Assembly (NCBI RefSeq): GCF_000205165.1
Contig: NZ_GL883837.1
Coordinates: 85,082-149,081, forward strand
Direction: 5' to 3'
Source: Paraprevotella xylaniphila YIT 11841
Lineage (GTDB): Bacteria > Bacteroidota > Bacteroidia > Bacteroidales > Bacteroidaceae
Length of the DNA stretch: 64,000 bases
Shown: positions 40,367 to 48,988 of the stretch, one piece after another
How positions within the stretch are numbered: position 1 is the first letter of the stretch
Layout of the letters: each line of letters starts with the position of its first letter
Program-made: the position numbers and the translations under genes
The notes under the pieces: generated by a model
The model's input: only the letters and a program-made list of their open reading frames with translations
Told to the model about the DNA's origin: nothing
The model's database searches: none

Positions 40367-41925
40367 TTTTTAGAAATATCGTCCGAAGTTTTATAAAATG
40401 CGTTTTGTTCCAGCAAGGAGTTCAAACGTAATTCATCCTGATGAATAGGCATATAAATGGCTTCTTTGTCGTTAATCTTACTGAGTACTGTACTTTGGTT
40501 TAAACTCATAGCCACATATTTACGTAGCAAGTATGTGTTAACCAAAGCCGTCACATTACCTTCACGACGTGCCCGACGCACAATGTCAAAATAACGCTTG
40601 CCTTCAAAAAGGAATTCACGCTGACGTTCATCGAAAACCAAATCGCGAACCGCTGATTGCGGAGTAGAGGCGGGATATTGCACTTTTAAACTTCCAGATT
40701 CCAAATCAGGGTGCGCCCTGTCATAAGTATAAGAAACCATGTCCACGGCACCGGCAATGTCCCCCAACTCGACCAAAGCCTCGGCCTTCATCAAGTACAC
40801 GTCGGCCAAACGGTAAACAATCCAATTGGACTCATTATTCCCGTATTGGAAATTATTGGACTTTACCTCTTCAAAATCCGTAGCATAACAATAAGACGTA
40901 TATTTCTTAATCATATATAACCCGTCCTCTACATAAGACTGGGCACGGCGCATATCCAAGCCGTCCCACCAATCCTCTCCATTCTGTCCGTCGAAATCAA
41001 GCGAAGACAGCAACGGGGAAGAGTTATTGGAACTTCCATAAAACGTGTTGACCGCCCCATTGGTCGTATTGGGATCGAACTGCAATTCCCAAATACTTTC
41101 ATCGGAATTTCCAGTTGCCGGGCCAAACACCGTATTAAAATAGGTATCAGCAGGTAAAAGAGCCAACGGATTTGTCGCCGTGGTCAGAATCTTATTGCAA
41201 TAGTCTACACATTGACGATAATTCCCCCTCCACAAACTCATATCAGCAATCAAAGCCCAAATAGCCTTCTGCGTTACTCGCCCACGGGTATAGGCCGTGT
41301 TTTCACCATATTCTGTCACGGCCACATTTTCTACAGTCTTTAAGTCACGAATCAAAGTATCCAAGACATTCTCAAACGGAGTTTGTCCGACTTGAAATCT
41401 TTGCGTGTCGTCCACATAAGGCGTTTCCATATAAGGTATGTCCTTAAACGTGCGTGCCAACGTAAAATAACAGAATGCTCGGATTCCCTTGGCTTCTGCC
41501 AAATATTGGTTCAAGTCTTCCTCCGTAAAGTCCGCATCGCGTTCCCTCACCATTGGTGCGTTTTGAATCACCGTATTACAATAGTTAATGACCGTATAAA
41601 AATCATTCCACTTGCAATAGCTGTTGGCCTCGTTCAGGTTAGCATTCAGGATATAACCGATTTCCGTATCCGTCCCCAAACCATTTATCACATTATCAGA
41701 ACGTAATTCACCCCATACAACCAAACGGCGCATGAAGCCGTCTTCCAACATAGCCCTATAACAGGCCCCCACGGCACTTTTCACGTCTTGCTCATCTTTC
41801 CAAAAGTCCTCGGCCACCATCTCGGACTGCGGCATAATGCCAAACCAGTCATCACAGGAAGCCGTGACACCCAAGAAAGGCAAACTTAGGAAGAAGACAC
41901 CTATTTTATATATATACTTTTTCAT
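40363..41925 (-). CDS. SusD/RagB-like surface glycan-binding lipoprotein (first SusD of module 2)
   Basis: A 520-residue SusD-like lipoprotein with lipid cysteine C24 (GVTASC) followed by DDWFGI. The motifs AEAKGIRAFCYFTLARTFKDIPY and ERQREFLFEGKRYFDIVRR are diagnostic. It lies 20 nt after the first SusC of module 2 and overlaps the next FAS1 gene. Its nearest relative in the window is the 514-residue SusD of module 1, not the other SusD of its own module. Confidence 0.94.
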   Translation of the reverse strand: MKKYIYKIGVFFLSLPFLGVTASCDDWFGIMPQSEMVAEDFWKDEQDVKSAVGACYRAMLEDGFMRRLVVWGELRSDNVINGLGTDTEIGYILNANLNEANSYCKWNDFYTVINYCNTVIQNAPMVRERDADFTEEDLNQYLAEAKGIRAFCYFTLARTFKDIPYMETPYVDDTQRFQVGQTPFENVLDTLIRDLKTVENVAVTEYGENTAYTRGRVTQKAIWALIADMSLWRGNYRQCVDYCNKILTTATNPLALLPADTYFNTVFGPATGNSDESIWELQFDPNTTNGAVNTFYGSSNNSSPLLSSLDFDGQNGEDWWDGLDMRRAQSYVEDGLYMIKKYTSYCYATDFEEVKSNNFQYGNNESNWIVYRLADVYLMKAEALVELGDIAGAVDMVSYTYDRAHPDLESGSLKVQYPASTPQSAVRDLVFDERQREFLFEGKRYFDIVRRARREGNVTALVNTYLLRKYVAMSLNQSTVLSKINDKEAIYMPIHQDELRLNSLLEQNAFYKTSDDISKN

Positions 41926-41945
41926 CTCACATTTATTTTTAAAGG

Positions 41946-44900
41946 TTAAATACCTACGGTCAGGCCAAATGTAAAGTAGCGTGAACGCGGTGTACGATTC
42001 TTGTCCTCGCTCACCCCGATATTGTTCGGTGAAATTTCAGGATCTGCACCGGTATATTTAGTTATTGTAAACATGTTGTTCAATGTCAAGGAAAGATTGA
42101 GAGTATTCAGATGTGCCTTTTTCAACAACTTCGGATCGAAAGAGTAATTCAATGTCAATTGCTTCAAACGTAGAAAAGAACCATCTTCTACAAAGCGATC
42201 ACTACCCAACCAGTTATATCCACTCTGGAAAAGAGCACGCGGGATTTCCGTCATATCCCCATCCTTGCGCCAACGCCAGTTCGTGGACACGGACTGATTC
42301 TCCGTGTTGTACATGCTCTCGGAATACATCCGTCCGTAATTAATAATCTTACCCCCCACGCGATAGTTGAAGAACACATTCAAGGAAAGGCGTTTCCAAC
42401 GGATGGTCGTACCGAAACCACCATCGAATTTCGGGTTGGAGTTACCCAAATACACGATGTCCAATTCGTCTATCGTACCATCATGGTTAATATCTTCATA
42501 AATTGCATCTCCCCCACGGAAACGGTATTCATTCGTCGTTCCGTATGCGAAATACATCGGGATGGGGTCACCGGAACCATCCAACACCACATTGCCATTG
42601 GCATCACGCACCACCGGTGCCGTGGCATCCGGCTTATCCGGTTGGTAAGTATCGTATTGGTACACGCCCTTATACCGGAAGCCATAAATGGAACCGAAAG
42701 AGTTATTCACTTGGAAACGGTTCAAGTAAGACCCGTTCGAGTAGTTGAAGTCCGCATTATAGTTATGCAACACATTCTCATCCAAGTCAATAATGGTGTT
42801 CACATAGTTCGAAAAGTTCAAACTTAAATCTACAGACCAATCGCCACGCTTCACCATGTTGTTCGTGCTGAACTCTATTTCCCAACCATCATTGTCCATC
42901 GTACCGCCATTGATATAGGATATGGAGCCGAATCCCGTTGAAGACGGGATGGACTGGTCCTTGAACAACAAGTCATCCGTACGACGGTGGTATACGTTCG
43001 CCACCAAACGGTAACGCCAGTCGAAAAGGCTCAAGTCCACACCCAAGTTATAAGAAGTAGAACGCTCCCATTTCAAGTCTGTCAACTGCAAAGAGGCAGG
43101 TTTGATAGCCGGAATGTCAATGTAGCTCGTCCCGAAACTATTGTAACGGGCATAATGCAAGTACTCGTAGTCCGGACGGTTACCAGTCACACCATAACTC
43201 AAACGCAAGGCAAACTCATCCATCCAGTCATCCGCAAAATCAAAGAATTTCTCTTCTGAGATAAGCCATTTCACCGATGCAGAAGGGAAGAAGCCCCAAC
43301 GGTTACCTGGTCCGAAACGCGTACTGCCATCCCAACGTGCAGTCACATCGAACACGTAACGGTCAAGCAGGAAATAATGGCCCTGCAAAAGGAAAGCCAT
43401 ATTGCGCCCCTCGCTCCGCTCGCTCTTGAACGTATTCAGATGCCCCAAGTTGGTCACGTCCGTAGCCGAAGTGGAAGCTAGCCCGTAACGTTCAAACTCT
43501 TGGTTCCTGGAATTGGCCATGTCCATTTCCCATTTCCCGTAAAGCATCAGGGAATGTGCCTCTGGAAGCTTGGGCTGCCATGTCAAATCATGAGCCGTGT
43601 AGATAGAAAAAGCTTCGCTCTCCTTTCCGTATGCCTTGTTCACGCTCCCGTCGTTCCAATTCTTGGATGTCGTCTCACGCGGCAAGAACTTGGTATCCTT
43701 GACATTTTCAGAGTCGAATTTGATATAACCCGAGTAACGGAGTTTGGCTTCGCCTGCGGGATCCAAAAAGTCATATTGCAAACGCAAGGTGGGCATGATA
43801 CGCATGCTTGTCTGTTGATAAGAAGCCAAATTACCGATAGCCACGGGATTACGCAAATTCTTTTGGGCATCATCCAACTGCGAATTTTGCGCTATATTGA
43901 AATAAACATCCGTGTTATTTCCATTGGCATCCTGCCGGAAAATCGAAGCATTCGGCATGCGCTTGCGGGCAATGTTCAAAAGATTGTCCTCACCGTAAGG
44001 GTCATCCGTATAGTTCTTGTCATTATCCGTATAAGTGATGGAAAAATCCGCTGAAAACATCATCCGCGAACTTACGTTGTAGTCCAAATTCATACGGTTG
44101 GAGAAACGGGTCATTTCCTGGCCGATAATGGTACCCGTCTGGTTATAATAACCGAACGAAGCACGGAATTTGGCCTTATCACCACCACCGCTCACCGAAA
44201 GGTTGTGGTCGTGGGTAAAACCATGCTTGATGACCTCATCCATCCAATCCGTATTGTTGTTAAAGTTCTCAAAATCCTGAGCCGTTCCGTATGCAGAAAT
44301 GAACTGTGAACGGTCATAGCTAAACTCTGGGATATTGCAATCTTGTTGGGCACGATTGAAATAAGCCTGTTTCATGAGCATCGTGTAATCATCGCCATTG
44401 AGCAATTCCGTACCCTTCGGCTGGGTATAACCTGAAAAACGATAGGAATAGCTTACACGTGTAGGTCCTGTCGCACCCTTCTTTGTCCGGATGTCAATCA
44501 CACCATTGGCACCGCGGCTTCCCCAAATGGCCGCCGCCGCACCGTCTTTCAAGACTGTGATTTCTTCGATGTCATCCGGACTGATACACAACAAGGAGGC
44601 AAACTCTTCCTGGTCGGCCGAAGCGAAGTCGAACGAATCGTCGATATTACTTTCAAAAGGAATACCGTTCAGCAAGATAAGCGGCTGTGAATTGGAATTG
44701 ATAGAAGTGATACCACGGATACGCATCACCGTGCCACTACCCAAGTCACCCGAATTGGCCACAATATCCAAGCCCGCGATACGTCCTTGCAAGGCATCGT
44801 CAATGGAAGGCACGGACACCCCTTCGATGGCTTTCGTATTAAACTTCTGCATCGCACCGGAATATTCCCGCTCGGGAATAGCCAACGCACCGCCACCTGT

Positions 44901-45263
44901 CACCAACTTAGATGCTTTGACCTGCACTTCTTTCAGCACATTCTGTGTCTCTAATTTCACATCAAACTTCCGTGTCGCCCCAATAGGCAAGGTCTTACGT
45001 TTATAACCCACAAACGAAAAGTTCAAAGAATGGGACGGGTCTTTCACCTTTAATGAAAAGTTTCCGTTAAAATCCGTCAGGGCAGATGAATATATACGTC
45101 CGTTCTTGTCCTGCTCCACGACGGTGGCTCCGATGAAACCATCAGGTTCATCATCGGCATAAACCTTACCGGTGACAATTACGCCACCGCTTTGGGCATA
45201 GGCAGCTCCCCCTAAAAGGAAGAAAGCCAACCACAATACCACTGATTTTATCTTATTTTCCAT
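41946..45263 (-). CDS. SusC/RagA-like TonB-dependent transporter (first SusC of module 2)
   Basis: A 1105-residue transporter. A signal peptide (ends at AYAQ), a carboxypeptidase-regulatory-like domain, a TonB-box-like strand LKEVQVKASK (about 111), a plug with DALQGRIAGLDIV and ITVLKDGAAAAIWGSRGANGV, and a full barrel ending FTFGLTVGI follow in order. It is strongly similar along its length to the 1099-residue SusC of module 1, with divergence largely at synonymous positions, so the duplication is not recent. It pairs with the SusD 20 nt downstream. Confidence 0.96.
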   Translation of the reverse strand: MENKIKSVVLWLAFFLLGGAAYAQSGGVIVTGKVYADDEPDGFIGATVVEQDKNGRIYSSALTDFNGNFSLKVKDPSHSLNFSFVGYKRKTLPIGATRKFDVKLETQNVLKEVQVKASKLVTGGGALAIPEREYSGAMQKFNTKAIEGVSVPSIDDALQGRIAGLDIVANSGDLGSGTVMRIRGITSINSNSQPLILLNGIPFESNIDDSFDFASADQEEFASLLCISPDDIEEITVLKDGAAAAIWGSRGANGVIDIRTKKGATGPTRVSYSYRFSGYTQPKGTELLNGDDYTMLMKQAYFNRAQQDCNIPEFSYDRSQFISAYGTAQDFENFNNNTDWMDEVIKHGFTHDHNLSVSGGGDKAKFRASFGYYNQTGTIIGQEMTRFSNRMNLDYNVSSRMMFSADFSITYTDNDKNYTDDPYGEDNLLNIARKRMPNASIFRQDANGNNTDVYFNIAQNSQLDDAQKNLRNPVAIGNLASYQQTSMRIMPTLRLQYDFLDPAGEAKLRYSGYIKFDSENVKDTKFLPRETTSKNWNDGSVNKAYGKESEAFSIYTAHDLTWQPKLPEAHSLMLYGKWEMDMANSRNQEFERYGLASTSATDVTNLGHLNTFKSERSEGRNMAFLLQGHYFLLDRYVFDVTARWDGSTRFGPGNRWGFFPSASVKWLISEEKFFDFADDWMDEFALRLSYGVTGNRPDYEYLHYARYNSFGTSYIDIPAIKPASLQLTDLKWERSTSYNLGVDLSLFDWRYRLVANVYHRRTDDLLFKDQSIPSSTGFGSISYINGGTMDNDGWEIEFSTNNMVKRGDWSVDLSLNFSNYVNTIIDLDENVLHNYNADFNYSNGSYLNRFQVNNSFGSIYGFRYKGVYQYDTYQPDKPDATAPVVRDANGNVVLDGSGDPIPMYFAYGTTNEYRFRGGDAIYEDINHDGTIDELDIVYLGNSNPKFDGGFGTTIRWKRLSLNVFFNYRVGGKIINYGRMYSESMYNTENQSVSTNWRWRKDGDMTEIPRALFQSGYNWLGSDRFVEDGSFLRLKQLTLNYSFDPKLLKKAHLNTLNLSLTLNNMFTITKYTGADPEISPNNIGVSEDKNRTPRSRYFTFGLTVGI

Positions 45264-45285
45264 AACCTATCTGATTATTTTTTTA

Positions 45286-47907
45286 TTAACGATAGTCTAC
45301 TACATGATCCACCAAGTGGATGACTGCGTGAGAAGAAGCCGTAATTTGCGTAGCCGCCTTATAGTCGCTATTATTTACGATATAATCACGCGTAAATACA
45401 TTATAATTATTCTCGTCCCCCGTCACCACATGAGCCTGTGTTCCCGTGTTCTCGGAAGTAAACGTCAACTGGTTGCCATTTCCCGATACATTCAAGTACA
45501 CAAAATGGTTGTTTTCATCACGGGCAGCCGTGGCATACGAACCATTATAAGAAATGCCGTCCCCCATGGGAAGGATACCGTCCACGAAATGGTAACGCAG
45601 GAAGTTCAGCAAGTAAAGCGTCTTTGCTTTTTTCTTGGCCGGATCGGTTTCAGCCGCAATCCGCTCCCAAGTCCATAATTCCGGGTCTTCGGCAAAAGCC
45701 TTGTCCAAGGCTTCTTTAGTGGGAACCAATACCGTATAACGGAAGTTGTTGAACGAAGTAACAATAGGACCAAGCCCAGATGAAGAAGTCGTTACATCCA
45801 AATCAAAAATAGGCTCCACGTCCTCATCCTCTTCAAAATAAGCCCATACACGTTCGTCGCCCTGCAGCAATTGATAGAAAGCCGCATAGGCCTCGTGTGT
45901 CTCAGCATCAGCCATCGTGTAATACACCGACTTATAAGAATCCTGCAAAATACGGTCGATAAAGAACGTATGCCCGTTGGTCATTTCATAACGTGCGGGA
46001 TTACCATCTTCCAACGCAACCACATGAGCCGAAGGCCATCCCATTTCTACATCACCGAGCCCTTTGACCGACAACGCGCTGCCAACGCCTTCTGCCTGCA
46101 ACACGGCACCGCCTTTAGTCAGGAAATAAGGCTGAGTGCCTTCATCCATATAACCGGAAAGAGGCTCTGTTTCATCATTGGCCACAACAATGTGCATGTC
46201 CAACAAATCTTGTAACCGATCGTTTACTTGATTCCGCTCATCCCCCGTTTCATCATCCAACGTACGAAGGAGTTCTCCTTTGTTTCCATTTTCATCCACG
46301 GCATACACATCGGCTACGACACGCCCCATGTACACCCGGAACGACCATATTTCACGATTGTCGATCTGTTCATTCGCCCAAATGGCCCATGTAATGGGAT
46401 CGCGATAATCAGCCAAAGCTTTATCTGTGGGCACTAACAAATTGTAACGGCTATCAAGCGAACGGAGATAGAAATGGTATTTCAAGTTGTAATCATTGTC
46501 CACATCGTTCTTAATGGCCGGCGACATGATTGTCGTGGAGTCAGAAATCAACACCGGAGCATACACGCTTTGGTAATCCACAGGCGCGAACACTTTGTTG
46601 GTCACATAAATCAATCCGTTGTTTGCCGGAATAGTTTTCACTACATCGTTTTCCGTAATCCCCAACTCGAAACCTGCATTATCAGACATAATGTCCCAAT
46701 TATGCGGCAATGCACCGTTGAACGAACGCTGTTGATGATTCTGCAAAAAAGCAGAAACCACAGTCGTGTACACACTGTCCCACTGTGGAAATTTGTCAGA
46801 AAGGAACTTACCTTCTTCAGATGTCCAATATTCCTGCATGGCCTCATTCGTAGGTACAATCATCACTCCCATATCGCCATTACCGCCATAGGCATGTGAG
46901 GCAGGGTCGTAAAGTAACGTACCATAACCATTGATATCCACTTTGCCTTCCGGGTCAGCATTAAAATCCGTTTGGTTGAAATAACGTTTGACAAACACGG
47001 TAGAATCTTCGTTAAAAATACCACCATATGCAGCCGCCAAATTGGACTGAATCGCCCCGTCATAATATGGGAAAGAGAACATGTCCAACAATTCAGCAAA
47101 CTGAGAAACCTCAGGAGTAGAAGTGATAACTTCTGCCATGTTCGGCAAAGGTGTCACCACACCGTCGGCCAAATGCAAATAACCGTTCTTGCAAGTCACA
47201 TCCTTGTTCTGTGCCTGCACGTGAATACCATTCACATAGAAACCGCTTGCGTCCCAAGGCATTCCCCACCCTTTGGAAATTACATTCCAATCGGACTCCG
47301 TAAGGTTGATTCGAGAAAAATACTGAGGCGTAAAGAATACCGACATTCGGTTTCCATTATCTGCCAAAAAAGTACCTCCTTTTCTTTCAAAACGCTTCCA
47401 AAAACTTGTCTTTGGCATATCCGCATAAGAAACATAAGGAACCGTGTCCAGTAGAGTCGCAGATGAAGTCCTACGCACAGCAGTACCTTCGCTCAAACCA
47501 TCTGCATCAGAGGTGATGTTTGCCAACATATTGCTCAAATATGCCATGTTAAGCATTGTGGAATTGAACAAATAGCGTTTCTGCGAAGCCGGAAGATTAT
47601 GTACGAAATCTGCCCCGCCGCCATGCATTCCATTTTCACGGAAATAATCGGCAAAAGCCTCATCGGTAGCAGGAAACAGAGTCTTGCTACCCGTGCGGCG
47701 CAATGTCTCTTCATAACCCAAGTCTTTCACGAGTGCCAAATAGCTCGTGTACTGACCGCTTTTCTCCAAATACTCGTAGATATTCTCACCCAACCAAGCA
47801 GGAGCCTCGTCATCATAGATGTAGTCATCCTTGCACGAACTGAACAAAGACAAGCACACCGCAGCACAAAGGCAAGCGTTCAGGTTATTCATCTTATGTT
47901 TTCTCAT
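45286..47907 (-). CDS. Large four-domain FAS1 lipoprotein, first gene of module 2
   Basis: An 873-residue lipoprotein with cysteine C25 (LFSSC) followed by KDDYIYDD. Four FAS1-like units close with NGYLHLADGVV, NGLIYVTNKVFAP, FFIDRILQD and AVIHLVDHVVDYR. It is the first gene of the module 2 operon, 22 nt before SusC, and the counterpart of 15558-18215. The in-frame ATG at 47892 (MNNLN) could also start it. The role is inferred to be surface binding or scaffolding; no catalytic site is visible. Confidence 0.88.
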   Translation of the reverse strand: MRKHKMNNLNACLCAAVCLSLFSSCKDDYIYDDEAPAWLGENIYEYLEKSGQYTSYLALVKDLGYEETLRRTGSKTLFPATDEAFADYFRENGMHGGGADFVHNLPASQKRYLFNSTMLNMAYLSNMLANITSDADGLSEGTAVRRTSSATLLDTVPYVSYADMPKTSFWKRFERKGGTFLADNGNRMSVFFTPQYFSRINLTESDWNVISKGWGMPWDASGFYVNGIHVQAQNKDVTCKNGYLHLADGVVTPLPNMAEVITSTPEVSQFAELLDMFSFPYYDGAIQSNLAAAYGGIFNEDSTVFVKRYFNQTDFNADPEGKVDINGYGTLLYDPASHAYGGNGDMGVMIVPTNEAMQEYWTSEEGKFLSDKFPQWDSVYTTVVSAFLQNHQQRSFNGALPHNWDIMSDNAGFELGITENDVVKTIPANNGLIYVTNKVFAPVDYQSVYAPVLISDSTTIMSPAIKNDVDNDYNLKYHFYLRSLDSRYNLLVPTDKALADYRDPITWAIWANEQIDNREIWSFRVYMGRVVADVYAVDENGNKGELLRTLDDETGDERNQVNDRLQDLLDMHIVVANDETEPLSGYMDEGTQPYFLTKGGAVLQAEGVGSALSVKGLGDVEMGWPSAHVVALEDGNPARYEMTNGHTFFIDRILQDSYKSVYYTMADAETHEAYAAFYQLLQGDERVWAYFEEDEDVEPIFDLDVTTSSSGLGPIVTSFNNFRYTVLVPTKEALDKAFAEDPELWTWERIAAETDPAKKKAKTLYLLNFLRYHFVDGILPMGDGISYNGSYATAARDENNHFVYLNVSGNGNQLTFTSENTGTQAHVVTGDENNYNVFTRDYIVNNSDYKAATQITASSHAVIHLVDHVVDYR

Positions 47908-48102
47908 ATCTTATTAATTAATAAACTGCTCATTTAAGGAAAGTCTGGATTGCCATAAATAGGCCTTCTGACATATAGCGTACGACCCACATGGTATTGC
48001 ATTTAGCACTCAGACACAATAAAGATGTCAAGGAGTTCCATGATATTATTTTTAACAGTCCGACAATGCCACAGCACGTACCTTTTCCTTTTTATCCTGA
48101 TA

Positions 48103-48170
48103 CAAAAGTAAGCACAAAGAAGCCATACAGAAGACAAAAATGCGTCAAAAAACGAAATTCATGCTTCAAA
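48103..48170 (-). promoter_or_regulatory. Promoter of module 2 with tandem operator-like decamers
   Basis: On the minus strand TACTTTTG (48110-48103) fits the -7 consensus. TTTGACGCAT (48149-48140) ends 29 nt upstream of it, and a second copy, TTTGAAGCAT (48170-48161), lies exactly 21 bp further upstream in the same direction. Direct repeats two helical turns apart are typical of AraC-family operators. The leader is about 190 nt. Confidence 0.6.
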
Positions 48171-48410
48171 ATAGGCTGAAAAACACAATAACGCACGTTT
48201 TTACCATTTTCTCACGCAACAAAGACTGTTAACTTCCCCAAGCATTAACGTTAAGTGTTTTCTCAACACTTTATAACACCTCCAAACCGAGATTTCTGTA
48301 TTCTTAACACTCACAAGGAAGCACCGGATTAACGCCAACCACACAACCACAGGACACGACCTTGGCCGTCGCCTCCAGACATAAAATCAAAATGTAACTT
48401 CTGCCCCATC

Positions 48411-48464
48411 GAGAATCCGATATTTCCGCCCGACACCAAGGCCAGACGGAAATATCGGATTCTC
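48411..48464. repeat. Perfect 18-bp inverted repeat with 18-nt loop
   Basis: The arms GAGAATCCGATATTTCCG (48411-48428) and its exact complement (48447-48464) would form a strong hairpin. Neither flank has a uridine run, so a plain terminator is unlikely. Confidence 0.7.
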
Positions 48465-48712
48465 ACGCATCGGGATTTTATCATTTTGAAAAGGAGAAGG
48501 AAGAAGCGGCGACATTCCGCAATGGACAAAATCCTGTTTGTCCGTACACGAAAAAAACAATGAAAGCATTCTATCGCTTCCACGAACATTTTGCACTCCG
48601 TTTTTCAAGGATTTTTTTGGCCAAATAGAAGAAAAAAGCAAGGATACCCCAACCAGAATCTCCTTTTCCTTCACAAAAACATCATCTCTTGCGGCAGACA
48701 TCCCCAAATTGT

Positions 48713-48760
48713 GCGGCAAATGATTTTTCGCTTTGCTCCAAATGAAAAATCGCTTGCCGC
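48713..48760. repeat. Imperfect 17-bp inverted repeat
   Basis: GCGGCAAATGATTTTTC (48713-48729) pairs with GAAAAATCGCTTGCCGC (48744-48760) with two mismatches. The sequence CTTGCGGCA also occurs alone just upstream (48689-48697). Confidence 0.6.
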
Positions 48761-48901
48761 AAGAAAAACACTTAAAATGAGGAAAAGGAAGGAAAAACGG
48801 GATTTTTCACCACTGATTTCCGTATCAGGCCAATATATTTCCGCCTAAATCAGCGTCTCCAAAAAGATTAGAAAGACCTTTCTGCTAACTTTCCGGCATA
48901 G

Positions 48902-48942
48902 AAAAGCCGCATCCTGTTGCAAAAAGACAGGATACGGCTTTT
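48902..48942 (-). terminator. Intrinsic terminator after the GH92 gene
   Basis: AAAAGCCGCATCCTGT pairs with GACAGGATACGGCTTTT with one mismatch, about 45 nt after the GH92 stop codon. On the minus strand the 3' arm ends in GGCTTTTC, and the T and A runs on both sides would let it work in either direction. Confidence 0.7.
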
Positions 48943-48988
48943 TACCACCTTGGCTGCACCCTACACGGAAACAGCCGACATCACGGCA

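Larger units (their letters stand above)
48171..48901. other. Gene-poor intergenic region with long inverted repeats
   Basis: About 0.7 kb between module 2 and the end of the GH92 gene. The open frames have no ribosome site, signal peptide or domain. The content is mainly the two inverted repeats at 48411-48464 and 48713-48760, plus A/T-rich sequence. Confidence 0.4.

Noticed and set aside
48411-48464. Invertible promoter flanked by inverted repeats
   Set aside because: The 18-nt spacer is too short to hold a promoter, and no -7/-33 pair lies inside.
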